Shown: piece by piece, positions 18,110-27,394 of the stretch
Numbering within the stretch: the first letter of the stretch is position 1
Layout of the letters: each line of letters starts with the position of its first letter
Assembly: GCF_028649595.1 (NCBI RefSeq)
Contig: NZ_JAQSLK010000002.1
Coordinates: forward strand, 62,001 to 126,000
Direction of reading: 5' to 3'
DNA: 64,000 nucleotides
Source of the DNA: Campylobacter magnus
GTDB taxonomy: Bacteria > Campylobacterota > Campylobacteria > Campylobacterales > Campylobacteraceae
Position numbers and translations under genes: made by a program
The notes under the pieces: generated by a model
What the model was told of the DNA's origin: nothing
The model's input: only the letters and a program-made list of their open reading frames with translations
The model's database searches: none

Positions 18110-18705
18110 TAAATATTATAAACGCAAAGTTTATAACCTCAAGCCAAAATTTAAGTCAGTGCCCTGATTTTGGACTTAGTGAGGTGGCTTTTTTGGGCCG
18201 CTCAAATGTAGGCAAAAGCTCTTTAATAAACGCACTTTGCAATCAGTACGGCCTAGCAAAATCAAGCTCCACGCCTGGCAAAACGCAACTTATTAACTTT
18301 TTTAGCGCAGAGTTTATAGATGATGAGAAAAAAGAGCGCTCGCAGGCTGTTTTTGTGGATTTGCCAGGCTTTGGCTATGCTAAGGTTAGCAAAAGCGTGC
18401 AACAGCAGTGGCGCAAAAATCTAAGTGAGTTTTTGCGTGGTCGCATACATATAAGGGCTTTTTTGCACCTCATTGACTCTCGTCACGACAGCCTAGAAAA
18501 TGATGAAAATCTAAGTGAGTTTATGGCTGAGTTTATCCGCCCTGATCAAAAAATCTTGCGTATTTATACCAAGGCTGATAAACTAAATCAAAGCGGTAAA
18601 GCAAAAATAAAAGCAAAAGATAAAAACGCAATCTTAGTAAGTGCGGCTAAAAAAACCGGCATAAACGAGCTAAAAGAGCAGATTTTTAACGCACTTTATT
18701 CTTAG
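18106..18705 (+). CDS. engB: Ribosome biogenesis GTPase EngB/YsxC
   Basis: GTPase for late large-subunit assembly. G1 GRSNVGKSS at 31-39, G2 region STPGKTQLINFF, G3 VDLPGFGYAKVS, G4 YTKADKL and G5-like VSAAKK. Length 199 aa is normal. Starts inside the lptA stop. Ends in a palindrome array facing the convergent proA. Confidence 0.95.
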   Translation: MINIINAKFITSSQNLSQCPDFGLSEVAFLGRSNVGKSSLINALCNQYGLAKSSSTPGKTQLINFFSAEFIDDEKKERSQAVFVDLPGFGYAKVSKSVQQQWRKNLSEFLRGRIHIRAFLHLIDSRHDSLENDENLSEFMAEFIRPDQKILRIYTKADKLNQSGKAKIKAKDKNAILVSAAKKTGINELKEQIFNALYS

Positions 18706-18830
18706 GGAATTCTAGAATTTCTAGGGAATTTTAGATTAAATTTTTAGGGAATTTTAGAATTCCTAAGACAAAATTTAAAATTCTTAAGAATTCAAGTTTA
18801 GAAAATTTAGAATTCCCTAGAAAATATCTC
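18706..18830. repeat. Palindrome array between convergent engB and proA
   Basis: Copies of GGGAATTCTAGAATTT, GGGAATTTTAGAATTCC and related forms between two convergent genes, where a bidirectional terminator would be expected. Terminator function is inferred from position only. Confidence 0.8.
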
Positions 18831-18867
18831 TACCTAAAAGCTACGAAGTAAAAGACAATTCAAGCAC

Positions 18868-20085
18868 TTAACGCACTTCGCCGTTGCCGTAGATGATGTA
18901 TTTGTAGCTTGTAAGTCCCTCTACGCCTACTGGGCCTCTTGCGTGAAGGCGGTTTGTGCTAATTCCCACCTCTGCGCCAAAGCCAAACTCGCCGCCGTCA
19001 TTAAATCTCGTGCTAGCATTGGCAAACACGCAGCTTGCATCAACTTCGCTTAAAAACCTTTGGCAAGCTGAGTAATCCTCGCTGATTATCGCCTCTGAGT
19101 GCCCTGAGCCGTATCTTGCGATATGCGCAAGGGCTTCGTCTATACTAGCTACTACTTTTATATTTAGCTTAAAATCATCGTATTCAGTGTCGTAATTTTG
19201 CTCGCTAGCACTTTTACACTCTATGATTTTAGCAGTTTTTGGGCAGCCAAAAATCTCTACATTATATTCTTTTAGTAGCGGATAAACAGCGCTTAGAAAC
19301 TTGCTTGCTACGCTTTCGTGAACCAAAAATGTCTCAGCTGCATTACACACTGCTGGGCGAGAGCATTTGGCGTTTATTGCGATATTTAGGGCTTTTTGAA
19401 GCTCCATTGCTTTATCTATGTAAATGTGGCAAAGTCCTTTGTCGTGCTTTAGCACAGGAATTCTAGAATTCTCGCTTACAAAGCGAACGAGATTTTCGCC
19501 ACCTCTAGGCACTATCATGTCTATAAACTCACTCATGCCCAAAAGCTCTAAAACTTCATCACGGCTTATGTCCAAAAAAGCCACAGAGCAAAAGCCAAGA
19601 GGCAAAAATGCGCTATTTAGTGCCTCCATAAACGCTAAGTTTGTAAGGCGTGCTTCTTTGCCGCCTTTTAGCACGCAGCCATTTGCGCTTTTAATTGCTA
19701 AGGCTGCGATTTCTAGCGTTACATTAGGTCTAGCTTCGTAGATTGCGGCAATTACGCCTATTGGCACGGCGATTTGGTTTATTTTTATACCTGATTTTGC
19801 CACCCAGCCTTTTTTGATCTCGCCTATTACTTCTTTTTGGCCGGCAATGCTTTCTAAACCTGCGCAAATCGCATTTAGGCGGGCTTCATCAAGCTTTAAG
19901 CGGTCCTTCATCGCTGAGTTAAGCCCCTTTGCGTTTGCTAGGTCAGCGGCGTTTGCGGCTAGTATTTTTGCGCAATTTTCTCTTACCTTGCTAGCTATGC
20001 GAAATATTAACTCGTTTCGTTCGTTTGCGCTAAGTTTTGCTAATTCTTTTTGCGCAATTTTTACGGAATTTAAAATTTTTTTCAT
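18868..20085 (-). CDS. proA: Gamma-glutamyl phosphate reductase
   Basis: Second step of proline synthesis: NADPH reduction of gamma-glutamyl phosphate. Aldehyde-dehydrogenase fold with IPIGVIAAIYEARPNVT, LKGGKEA, the MIVPRGGENLV region and the catalytic Cys in KHDKGLCHIYID, ending near RGPVGVEGLTSYK. 405 aa. At about 19456-19470 a 15-of-16 match to the iterated palindrome lies in frame and codes ENSRIP in a surface region. Start ATG at 20085. Confidence 0.94.
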   Translation of the reverse strand: MKKILNSVKIAQKELAKLSANERNELIFRIASKVRENCAKILAANAADLANAKGLNSAMKDRLKLDEARLNAICAGLESIAGQKEVIGEIKKGWVAKSGIKINQIAVPIGVIAAIYEARPNVTLEIAALAIKSANGCVLKGGKEARLTNLAFMEALNSAFLPLGFCSVAFLDISRDEVLELLGMSEFIDMIVPRGGENLVRFVSENSRIPVLKHDKGLCHIYIDKAMELQKALNIAINAKCSRPAVCNAAETFLVHESVASKFLSAVYPLLKEYNVEIFGCPKTAKIIECKSASEQNYDTEYDDFKLNIKVVASIDEALAHIARYGSGHSEAIISEDYSACQRFLSEVDASCVFANASTRFNDGGEFGFGAEVGISTNRLHARGPVGVEGLTSYKYIIYGNGEVR

Positions 20086-20155
20086 TGTTTTACCTAAATA
20101 TTAAAAAAATTGTGCTTTAATTCTACTATTAAATTGCTTAAACAAAGGATTAAAC

Positions 20156-21097
20156 ATGTATGACATCGTAATAATCGGTGGCGGACCTTGTGGTATCGCT
20201 TCAGTAATCGAAGCAAAACACGCTGGATTAGCAAAAATCTTATTGCTAGAAAAAGGAGAAAATCACAGTCAAACTATCCGCAAGTTCTACAAAGACGGCA
20301 AACGCGTAGATAAAGAGTATAAAGGGCTTGATAGCACTACAAAAGGCTCAATTGAGTTTTTTGATGGCACAAAAGAAAGCACACTAAATTACTTTGATAA
20401 ATTGCTTGATGAGGGCGAGTTTGAGGCGATTTTCAATGTTGAGGTTGAAAGCGTGAAAAAAAATGGCGATTATTTTGAGATAACTACTTCAAAATCTGGC
20501 TTTAAAGCTAAAAATGTGGTGGTGGCAATCGGTCGCATGGGTAAGCCAAATAAGCCTGATTATAAAATCCCGCCTAGTATAATGAATCTTGTGAATTTTA
20601 ATCTAAATAACTGTGGAAATGGCGAGAAAATCATCGTTGTAGGTGGTGGAAACTCAGCTGCTGAATACGCCTGCGAGCTTGGCAAATGTAATGATGTAAC
20701 GCTATGCTACCGCAAAGAAAAGTTTACAAGACTAAATGATATAAATGAGGCTGCTGTTTATGAAAGCGAGAAAAATGGCACCTTAAAGCTACTTCTTGGC
20801 ACTGATATAAGCGAGCTTAGCAATGCCGATGGCAAGGTTTGTGTAAACTTCACTGATGGCAAAAGCGAGGTTTATGATAGAGCAATTTATGCAATCGGCG
20901 GCTCAACTCCTGTGGATTTTCTAGCAAAATGCGGAATTGAGATGAATGGCGAAGACCCTATCATTGATGAGCATTTCCAAACCACGACAAAAGGGCTATT
21001 TGTAGGCGGTGATATCGCTAGCAAAAAAGGTGGCTCAATCGTAGTTGCGCTAAATAACGCTCACACAATCATAGATTACATAGTAAAAAATAAATAA
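20156..21097 (+). CDS. FAD/NAD(P)-dependent pyridine nucleotide oxidoreductase (YpdA-like)
   Basis: Two-dinucleotide-fold flavoprotein: FAD site IIGGGPCGIASVIEA (residues 6-20), NAD(P) site IVVGGGNSAAEYACELG near 160-176, and a C-terminal GLFVGGDIASKKGGS FAD segment. The redox CxxC of thioredoxin reductase is absent, so it resembles YpdA-like or ferredoxin/flavodoxin-NADP reductases of epsilon-proteobacteria. 313 aa, monocistronic, divergent from proA across a 70-base gap. The physiological electron acceptor cannot be read from the sequence. Confidence 0.82.
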   Translation: MYDIVIIGGGPCGIASVIEAKHAGLAKILLLEKGENHSQTIRKFYKDGKRVDKEYKGLDSTTKGSIEFFDGTKESTLNYFDKLLDEGEFEAIFNVEVESVKKNGDYFEITTSKSGFKAKNVVVAIGRMGKPNKPDYKIPPSIMNLVNFNLNNCGNGEKIIVVGGGNSAAEYACELGKCNDVTLCYRKEKFTRLNDINEAAVYESEKNGTLKLLLGTDISELSNADGKVCVNFTDGKSEVYDRAIYAIGGSTPVDFLAKCGIEMNGEDPIIDEHFQTTTKGLFVGGDIASKKGGSIVVALNNAHTIIDYIVKNK

Positions 21098-21107
21098 TGC
21101 TTTTAAA

Positions 21108-21175
21108 ATCTAGAATTCCTAGCTAGGAATTCTAGATTTGGCAGATTTTTTACTAGGAATTCTAGAATTCCTACT
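21108..21175. repeat. Two palindromes after the flavoprotein gene
   Basis: An inverted CTAGAATTCCTAG / CTAGGAATTCTAG pair at 21109-21136 and a perfect GGAATTCTAGAATTCC at 21156-21171. Confidence 0.85.
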
Positions 21176-21238
21176 ACTTTTATTTCTTGTTTTTTAAGCA
21201 AAATCTTCATAAAATCGCAGTTTTTTTAAGGTAAAAAA

Positions 21239-22069
21239 ATGGAATATATTTTAAAAGTTAGTTGTGATGATGAAAAGGGGCTAATACTTCGCATTAGCGA
21301 AATAGTCGTAAAAAATGGGCTAAATTACCTTAGCACAAATGAGTTTGTTGACCACGAAAATCATAGATTTTATATGCGAGCGGTTTTAGATGGAGAACTT
21401 GAGGTAAAGGGTTTTGTAAACACTCTGCTAGCCTTTTTGCCACGCTCGGCGCAGGTATTTTGCGAGGAGATAAGGCGCAAAAATATAGTTGTCATGGCGA
21501 CAAAAGAAAATCACTGCCTAGGTGATATTTTGATTAGAGAAAATAGCGGTGATTTAAACGCAAATGTGCTAGCTGTGGTGGCAAATCACGAAGACTTGCG
21601 CGAGTTTGCTAGTAAGTTTGATGTGCCATTTATCTGCGTGCCAAGCGATGGAGTGGGGCGAGAAGAGCATGAAAAAATGGTGCTTAATGAGCTTAAAAAG
21701 TTTAATTTTGATTATCTTATCTTGGCAAAATATATGAGAATTTTAAGTAGTGATTTTGTCTTAAACTACGAAGAAAAAATTATAAATATCCATCACTCGT
21801 TTTTGCCAGCCTTTATCGGTGCAAATCCGTATAAACAAGCCTACGAGCGAGGTGTGAAAATCATAGGTGCTACGGCGCATTTTGTAACTGAGTGCCTTGA
21901 TGAGGGGCCAATTATCACCCAAGATGTGGTCTTAGTAAATCACGAAATGGACTGGCAAGATATGAGAAGAGCAGGGCGAAATATAGAAAAAGTCGTGCTT
22001 ACAAGGGCGCTTGATTTGGTTTTTGATGAGAGAGTTTTTGTGTATAAAAACAAAACCGTGATATTCTAG
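21239..22069 (+). CDS. purU: Formyltetrahydrofolate deformylase
   Basis: Releases formate from 10-formyl-THF, balancing one-carbon pools. N-terminal ACT domain (about 1-75; LKVSCDDEKGLILRISE), then a formyltransferase domain with IINIHHSFLPAFIGANPYKQ, GVKIIGATAHFVT and the DEGPIITQDV catalytic region. 276 aa is normal. In an organism that respires formate through the FdhABC encoded in this window, this reaction also yields fuel, though that link is inference. Confidence 0.93.
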   Translation: MEYILKVSCDDEKGLILRISEIVVKNGLNYLSTNEFVDHENHRFYMRAVLDGELEVKGFVNTLLAFLPRSAQVFCEEIRRKNIVVMATKENHCLGDILIRENSGDLNANVLAVVANHEDLREFASKFDVPFICVPSDGVGREEHEKMVLNELKKFNFDYLILAKYMRILSSDFVLNYEEKIINIHHSFLPAFIGANPYKQAYERGVKIIGATAHFVTECLDEGPIITQDVVLVNHEMDWQDMRRAGRNIEKVVLTRALDLVFDERVFVYKNKTVIF

Positions 22070-22070
22070 G

Positions 22071-22178
22071 CTAGTTGGCAATTCGCCTTGCAGCACTATT
22101 ATAAAAAAAGCCAGCTGCGTGCGCCCCCAGATGAACTATATGTTCTATCCCTGCGGCGCACTCGCTGCCTTTTGTCAT
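22071..22178 (-). other. GC-rich block with a 35-codon reading frame
   Basis: This stretch after purU is clearly richer in G+C than its surroundings. On the minus strand ATG 22178 opens a 35-codon frame (starting MTKGSECAAGIEHIVHLGA) that ends two bases from the purU stop. No ribosome site is evident. A part of it resembles a segment near 45,265-45,330, where the plus strand can be read as KIEYIIHQALPHSG, so it may be a dispersed repeat or a relic rather than a gene. Confidence 0.3.
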
Positions 22179-22212
22179 ACTAGCACCACAATGCTAGAAT
22201 TGCCGTTTTCTG

Positions 22213-22368
22213 GGGAATTCTAGAATTCCTTGGGGAATTTTTTAGGGAATTCTAGATTTTTTAGGGAATTTTGGAATTTATTCTAGGGAATTTTAGAATT
22301 CCTTAGGGAATTCTGGAAAATTTTGCAGGGAATTTTGGAATTTATTCTAGGGAATTCTAGAATTCCAT
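22213..22368. repeat. Palindrome array before trmL
   Basis: Perfect GGAATTCTAGAATTCC copies at 22214-22229 and 22351-22366 with GGGAATTTTGGAATTTATT-type variants between, including a unit of about 55 bases that appears twice. The whole 313-base gap 22070-22382 is this array plus the GC-rich block. Confidence 0.85.
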
Positions 22369-22382
22369 AAAGAAAGCGAAAG

Positions 22383-22865
22383 ATGTTTAATATAGTTTTA
22401 CTTGAACCACAGATTCACACAAACACAGGCTCAATAGGCAGAATGTGCGTAAATGCTAATTGTGTTTTGCATCTTATTAAGCCCTTTGGTTTTATTATTG
22501 ATGATAAGCATTTGCGCAGAGCTGGACTTGATTACTGGGCGAGGCTAGATGTGCGAATTTATGAGAATTTAAGCGAGTTTTATGCTAAAAATGCAGCTGC
22601 AGGGAAGCGCAGTTTTTTTGCTACGACAAAGACAGATACTCTATATTTTGAGGCTAGTTTTGAGCCTGGGGATTATTTGTTTTTTGGCAGGGAGGATGCG
22701 GGGCTGCCCCAAGCCTTGCTAAAAGAAAATGAAAACCGCTGTATAACAATACCTATGAGCCCCGAGGGTCGCTCGCTAAATCTGGCTACAAGCGTGGGAA
22801 TTATTACTTATGAGGCAATTAGACAAAACTTTAAGCACTTTAATTTAAGAAAGAGTATAAAATGA
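22383..22865 (+). CDS. trmL: tRNA (cytidine(34)-2'-O)-methyltransferase
   Basis: SPOUT-class methyltransferase for the wobble base of tRNA-Leu. Seen: VLLEPQIHTNTGSIGR at the N-terminus, FGREDAGLPQALL, and the knot motif IPMSPEGRSLNLATSVGI at the C-terminus. 160 aa is typical. Overlaps the next gene by four bases. Confidence 0.92.
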   Translation: MFNIVLLEPQIHTNTGSIGRMCVNANCVLHLIKPFGFIIDDKHLRRAGLDYWARLDVRIYENLSEFYAKNAAAGKRSFFATTKTDTLYFEASFEPGDYLFFGREDAGLPQALLKENENRCITIPMSPEGRSLNLATSVGIITYEAIRQNFKHFNLRKSIK

Positions 22866-23629
22866 GAATTTTAGTTTTAGCGTTATTTTTTGTAAGCTTG
22901 CTTAGCGCAAAGATACTAATAGCAAGCTTTAATGTCCAAAATCTCTTTGATGATAAAACAGATGGGACTGAGTATGCTGATTTTAAAAAAGGTGGCAAAA
23001 AAAACTGGAATAAAGAAAAATATGAGAAAAAAATCGCTGCTGTTAGCAAGGATATAAAAGAAATTAACGCTGATGTGATTTTGCTACTAGAGATCGAAAA
23101 TGAGCGTGTGCTAAAAGAACTAGCTAGCCGCACAGGATATGAATATAGCGTATTTAGCAGAGGCAACGATAAAGCCCCAGTTGGCCTTGGCTATCTCTCA
23201 AAAAAACAAATTCTAAGCGTAAAAGAATACGCTGTGCCAAGGGTGAAAACTAGGCCGATTTTGCAAATTAAAGTGCGTGAGGCTGGACGCGAGCTAAATA
23301 TTTTTGGCGCGCATTTTCCAGCTATGAAAAACTCGCTAGAAAAAAGGCTAAATGCCGCAAAAACAATGCTAAGAGCAGTACACGGAGTAAAAAATGCTAT
23401 AATCTTGGGTGATCTTAATAGTAACTGGGATGATAAGTTTTTACTAAAAGAGCTAAAAAATGACTATACAAGCATTTGGCAGTATAAAAAGGGCTGGAAT
23501 TCATACAAAAGTGGCGGCACAATAGATCATATAATGATAAAAAATGACCTAGCGCGTGCTGTGAGTGCTGATTTTTGGGTTTATAAAACTAAAAGCTCAG
23601 ATCATAATGCTTTAATCGTGCAATTTTAA
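22862..23629 (+). CDS. Secreted endonuclease/exonuclease/phosphatase-family protein
   Basis: DNase I-like fold: IASFNVQNLFDD near the N-terminus, the metal Glu in VILLLEIENERV, FGAHFPAMK, ILGDLNSNWDD and the terminal SSDHNALI. A short signal peptide (residues 1-17, ending LLSA) suggests export. 255 aa. Whether the target is nucleic acid or a phospholipid or phosphoester cannot be settled from sequence. Translationally coupled to trmL. Confidence 0.82.
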   Translation: MRILVLALFFVSLLSAKILIASFNVQNLFDDKTDGTEYADFKKGGKKNWNKEKYEKKIAAVSKDIKEINADVILLLEIENERVLKELASRTGYEYSVFSRGNDKAPVGLGYLSKKQILSVKEYAVPRVKTRPILQIKVREAGRELNIFGAHFPAMKNSLEKRLNAAKTMLRAVHGVKNAIILGDLNSNWDDKFLLKELKNDYTSIWQYKKGWNSYKSGGTIDHIMIKNDLARAVSADFWVYKTKSSDHNALIVQF

Positions 23630-23686
23630 AAATTGCGAAATTTTAAAAAAATTTGCTACAATTTGCGATTTAAAAAAGGATTTGAT

Positions 23687-25705
23687 ATGAAAGTTTTGAT
23701 TGAATTAGGTGTTGAAGAACTGCCTGCGTGGCCGTTTTTACGGGAGTTTGATAATATTTTACCAAAGTGGGACGCAGCACTAGCTAAGCATAATTTCAAA
23801 GCTGATTTTAAGCTTGATTACACCCCAAGACGCATCGTGCTAAGTGGAGAACTAGCAGAGTTTGCCCCTGATAAAGAAGTAGAAAACATAGGCGCTCCAA
23901 AAAATGTAGCCCTTGATAGTGATGGCAAATGGAGCAAGGCAGCCCTTGCCTTTGCTAGTAAATGTGGCATTAGCGAGAGCGAACTAGCTTTTAAAGAAAT
24001 AAAAGGCAAAGAAGTACTATATCACAAAAGCATAGCAAAGGGTGTTAGCCTAAAAAGCGTGCTTGCTAGCATTATAGAGGATTTTGCGCTTTCACTTAGC
24101 TTTGGTAAGACTATGCGCTGGGGTGATAAGGACTGCGCTTTTATCCGTCCACTGCGAAATTTAGTAGTGCTGCTTGATGATGAGCTACTAGAGTGCGAGC
24201 TTTTTGGGGTTCGCTCAAATAAAGCTACTTTTGTTCATAGGGATTTTGGCTATGATAAAGTGGGCTTTGATACAGCAGCGCAGTATTTTGAAGTGCTAGA
24301 AAAAAATGCTGTGATTTTAAGCAGTGAAGAGAGAAAATCTAGAATTCTAGCGCAATTTGACGAGCTAGAAAAACAAAGTGGGCTAAAAATAGAGCGTGAT
24401 GCTGAGCTGCTAGCTGAGGTCGTAGCGATCACTGAGTATCCAAACGCTCATTTAGGAAGCTTTGATAAAGAGTTTTTAGAAGTGCCAAAAGAAGTAATTA
24501 TTACTTCAATGAAAGAAAATCAAAGGTATTTTGCCCTATTAAATAATGATGGTAGCCTAGCAAACCGCTTTGTAGTAGTGGCAAACTCTACTGCAAAAGA
24601 TAGCGCGCTAATTGTAGCTGGTAATGAAAAAGTATTGCGTGCAAGACTTAGCGATGCGCAGTTTTTTTGGCATAGCGATCTAAAAAATCCATTTAACGCC
24701 GAGAAGCTAAAAAATATAACCTACTTAGCAGGTTTAGGCTCAGTGTATGATAAAGAGCTTAGAGAGTGCGAAATAAGCGCAGTTCTAGCTGATATTTACA
24801 GCAGTGAGCTAAAGGCTCTTGGTGCTAGCAAGGAGCTTTTAAAAGAAGCTATTATGCTCTCAAAAGCTGATCTTGCTACAGCTATGGTATATGAGTTTAC
24901 CGACCTTCAAGGCATCATGGGTGGATACTACGCAAAGCACGCTGGCAAAAATGAGCTAATTTGTAAAGCAATCAGGGAGCAATACCTGCCAAATAGCGAT
25001 GAGAGCGAGCTTCCTAGCAATGCTTTTAGCTCTGTTGTGGCAATGAGTGCCAAGTTTGATGCACTTTTAGCTCTATTTAGTATAAATAAAATCCCAAGTG
25101 GCACAAAAGATCCGTATGCACTGCGCCGTGCGGCTTTGGGCGTTATTAAGATTGCTTTAAAACTTGGTGTGAACTTTGATATAAAAGAGCTTTTGGCAAC
25201 TTTAAGCAAAAATTATAAAAGCTTTGAGCTAGAGACGCTTTATGATTTCATCCTTGATAGACTTTACGCGCTTTATGAAATAAATCCATCTATCATAAAA
25301 GCTTGCATAAACGCTGGTGTAAGCGACCTAGTCCAGCTTGATGCAAATATCCGTGCGCTTGATATAATCGTGCGTGCTGATGGTTTTGAGGTCTGGTTTG
25401 ATACCTTTAAGCGACTTGCAAATATCCTAAAAGAGGCTAAAATCGGCTCAGTGGATGAGAGCTTGCTAGAAAATGAGAGCGAAAAAGCACTTTACTCTGC
25501 GTTTAGAGCTTGTAAGCTAGATTTTTCAAAGCCTAGCGAGTATTTGGGCGAGCTTTTTGGCTTAAAAGGCGATATTGATAGCTTCTTTGATAGCGTAATG
25601 ATAAATGACCCTGATGAGCGCAAAAAAGCAAACCGCATTGCGCTAATTGGCGGTATTTATGAGGCTTTTATCAAAATCGCTGATATAAAAGAAATCTCTG
25701 CGTAA
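23687..25705 (+). CDS. glyS: Glycyl-tRNA synthetase beta subunit
   Basis: Beta chain of the tetrameric bacterial GlyRS. ATG 23687 (MKVLIELGVEELPAW, the family opening) is preferred over an upstream in-frame ATG at 23633 because it follows AAAAAAGGATTTGAT. Seen: YTPRRIVLSGELAEF, FGKTMRWGD, SMKENQRYFALLN, RLSDAQFFW and DPYALRRAALG. 672 aa. A palindrome-derived TCTAGAATTCTAG lies in frame near 24339 (codes SRILA). The alpha-subunit gene glyQ is not adjacent. Confidence 0.95.
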   Translation: MKVLIELGVEELPAWPFLREFDNILPKWDAALAKHNFKADFKLDYTPRRIVLSGELAEFAPDKEVENIGAPKNVALDSDGKWSKAALAFASKCGISESELAFKEIKGKEVLYHKSIAKGVSLKSVLASIIEDFALSLSFGKTMRWGDKDCAFIRPLRNLVVLLDDELLECELFGVRSNKATFVHRDFGYDKVGFDTAAQYFEVLEKNAVILSSEERKSRILAQFDELEKQSGLKIERDAELLAEVVAITEYPNAHLGSFDKEFLEVPKEVIITSMKENQRYFALLNNDGSLANRFVVVANSTAKDSALIVAGNEKVLRARLSDAQFFWHSDLKNPFNAEKLKNITYLAGLGSVYDKELRECEISAVLADIYSSELKALGASKELLKEAIMLSKADLATAMVYEFTDLQGIMGGYYAKHAGKNELICKAIREQYLPNSDESELPSNAFSSVVAMSAKFDALLALFSINKIPSGTKDPYALRRAALGVIKIALKLGVNFDIKELLATLSKNYKSFELETLYDFILDRLYALYEINPSIIKACINAGVSDLVQLDANIRALDIIVRADGFEVWFDTFKRLANILKEAKIGSVDESLLENESEKALYSAFRACKLDFSKPSEYLGELFGLKGDIDSFFDSVMINDPDERKKANRIALIGGIYEAFIKIADIKEISA

Positions 25706-25712
25706 ATTTCAT

Positions 25713-25776
25713 CTAGGAATTCTAGAATTCCTAAGAATTGTTATGAAATTTTATCTAGGAATTCTAGAATTCCTAG
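25713..25776. repeat. Two perfect palindromes in a 42-base tandem
   Basis: GGAATTCTAGAATTCC at 25716-25731 and 25758-25773, each preceded by an ATTTCATCTA/ATTTTATCTA segment, giving a 42-base tandem repeat. From 25776 to 25928 the sequence is AT-rich promoter-like DNA. Confidence 0.88.
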
Positions 25777-25928
25777 GTCAAATTTTATTGAAATTACCAA
25801 ATCCTGTGAAAATATGTGAAAAAATCATTAATTTTTCATAAATTCCGTTAATAAATCCGTGAAATTTTATAGAAATTTAAACATAAATAAGCTAAAATCT
25901 CCGCTCTAAATTAAAAGGATTGCTTATT

Positions 25929-27383
25929 ATGATAACTTGGATGCAAAAGCACAAGAAGTATCTTGTCGTTACTATTTGGATAAGCACGATAGCTTTTGTG
26001 GGTGCTGGTTTTGTGGGCTGGGGAGCGTATGATTTTAACAAATCTCGTGCCACATCAGTAGCAAAAGTAGGAGATATAGATATCACCATGCAAAAGTTTC
26101 AAAGCGGATATTCTAGGCTTTATAGCTTTTATGCAAATAATCTTGGTAGAGATATAAGCGATGAAGAAGCCCAGCAAATGGGGCTAAAAGAAGCTACTTT
26201 AAATAGCCTTATTCAAGAAAGTCTTTTGCTAAATTATGCTAGCGAGCTTGGACTTAGCGCAAATGATGATGAAATCATAGCTGAGCTAGTAGCTACACCT
26301 AGCTTTCAAACAAATGGTGCTTTTGATGTAAAACAATATGAAAGTGTGCTAAAATCACTTCGCACAACACCTAGCGCATATGAAGCCGAGCTAAAAGACA
26401 AGCTTATTTTATCTAAGCTTTTTAGAGCATTTAACCTTAGCGCAAATGAGATTGATACCGAGCTAATAGCCGCTAATGCTTTATTAAACGATGAAATATC
26501 AGCAAAAATCATCACAGCATCTGTGATAGAAGTAAGCGAAGATGAGCTAAAAGCAAGCTGGGAGAAAAGCAAGGATTTATATCTTACTAGCCAAAAATAC
26601 GAGCTTTTAAGCTACTTTATCCCAGCTAGCAAAGAAAATGCTAGCGATGAAAAACTAAAAGCCTTTTATGAAGAAAATCGTGGCGATTACAGAGATGGCG
26701 AAGATAAAATAATGAGCTTTGAGGATGCAAAACCTGCTCTTATAGCTGACTTTGCCCTAAAAAATGCTAAACGAGCTGCCCTTGAAGAATATGTAAAAAT
26801 CAAAAAAGGCGAGAGTAACGCAACTGCAAGCACTCTACTAATTTCAAATGAAGATAGCAAAAATCTAAATATAGATGAGATAAAAAAAGCTAAAAAGGAC
26901 GAGGTGCTAAAACCTATGGAGAGTGATGGCGGCTTTATGGTAGTAAAAGTTCAAAATATCATAAAACCACAGCCAAAAAGCTATGAAGAAGCAAAAGAGC
27001 AAGTAAAAGCCTCGGTCATGGCAAGCAAAAACAAAAAAGCCCTAGAAGAAAGCGCAAAAATAGCTCTAAATAACAAAGCTGACTTTAATCTAAGCGCAAA
27101 AGTATCAAAAAACGATACTGAGATTTTAGGACTTAGTGCAGAAAATAGCGTAGCTCTCATAAATAAAATTTTCTCAAATAACGCAAAAGATGGCTATATC
27201 GTCTTTAATGATATGGCGGTAGCTTATGAAATAAAAAAGCAAAATTTGCTTGATGTTGAGAAATTTAACACCTTTAAAATCGCTTTTAGCTCAAATGCTG
27301 CGGCTTTAAAAAACTCTCAGCTAGAAAATGGCTTATTAAGCTCTCTTGCTAAGAGATATAAAATTGAAAAGTATTATAAATAG
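25929..27383 (+). CDS. PpiD/SurA-like membrane-anchored periplasmic chaperone
   Basis: Homologous in opening and position to the C. jejuni gene just before ftsA. ATG 25929 (MITWMQKHKKY) follows AAAGGATTGCTT; the TTG at 25920 is not needed. One N-terminal membrane segment (about residues 14-34), then a SurA-N-like domain (about 45-200: VAKVGDIDITMQKF, NSLIQESLLLNYASE). A conserved parvulin catalytic core is not obvious, so it may be a chaperone without isomerase activity. Probably helps outer-membrane or secreted proteins fold. 484 aa. Confidence 0.85.
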   Translation: MITWMQKHKKYLVVTIWISTIAFVGAGFVGWGAYDFNKSRATSVAKVGDIDITMQKFQSGYSRLYSFYANNLGRDISDEEAQQMGLKEATLNSLIQESLLLNYASELGLSANDDEIIAELVATPSFQTNGAFDVKQYESVLKSLRTTPSAYEAELKDKLILSKLFRAFNLSANEIDTELIAANALLNDEISAKIITASVIEVSEDELKASWEKSKDLYLTSQKYELLSYFIPASKENASDEKLKAFYEENRGDYRDGEDKIMSFEDAKPALIADFALKNAKRAALEEYVKIKKGESNATASTLLISNEDSKNLNIDEIKKAKKDEVLKPMESDGGFMVVKVQNIIKPQPKSYEEAKEQVKASVMASKNKKALEESAKIALNNKADFNLSAKVSKNDTEILGLSAENSVALINKIFSNNAKDGYIVFNDMAVAYEIKKQNLLDVEKFNTFKIAFSSNAAALKNSQLENGLLSSLAKRYKIEKYYK

Positions 27384-27394
27384 AAAGGCAAATA

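Noticed and set aside
23633-23686. Upstream ATG for glyS
   Set aside because: The added 18 residues do not fit the family and the internal ATG has the ribosome site.
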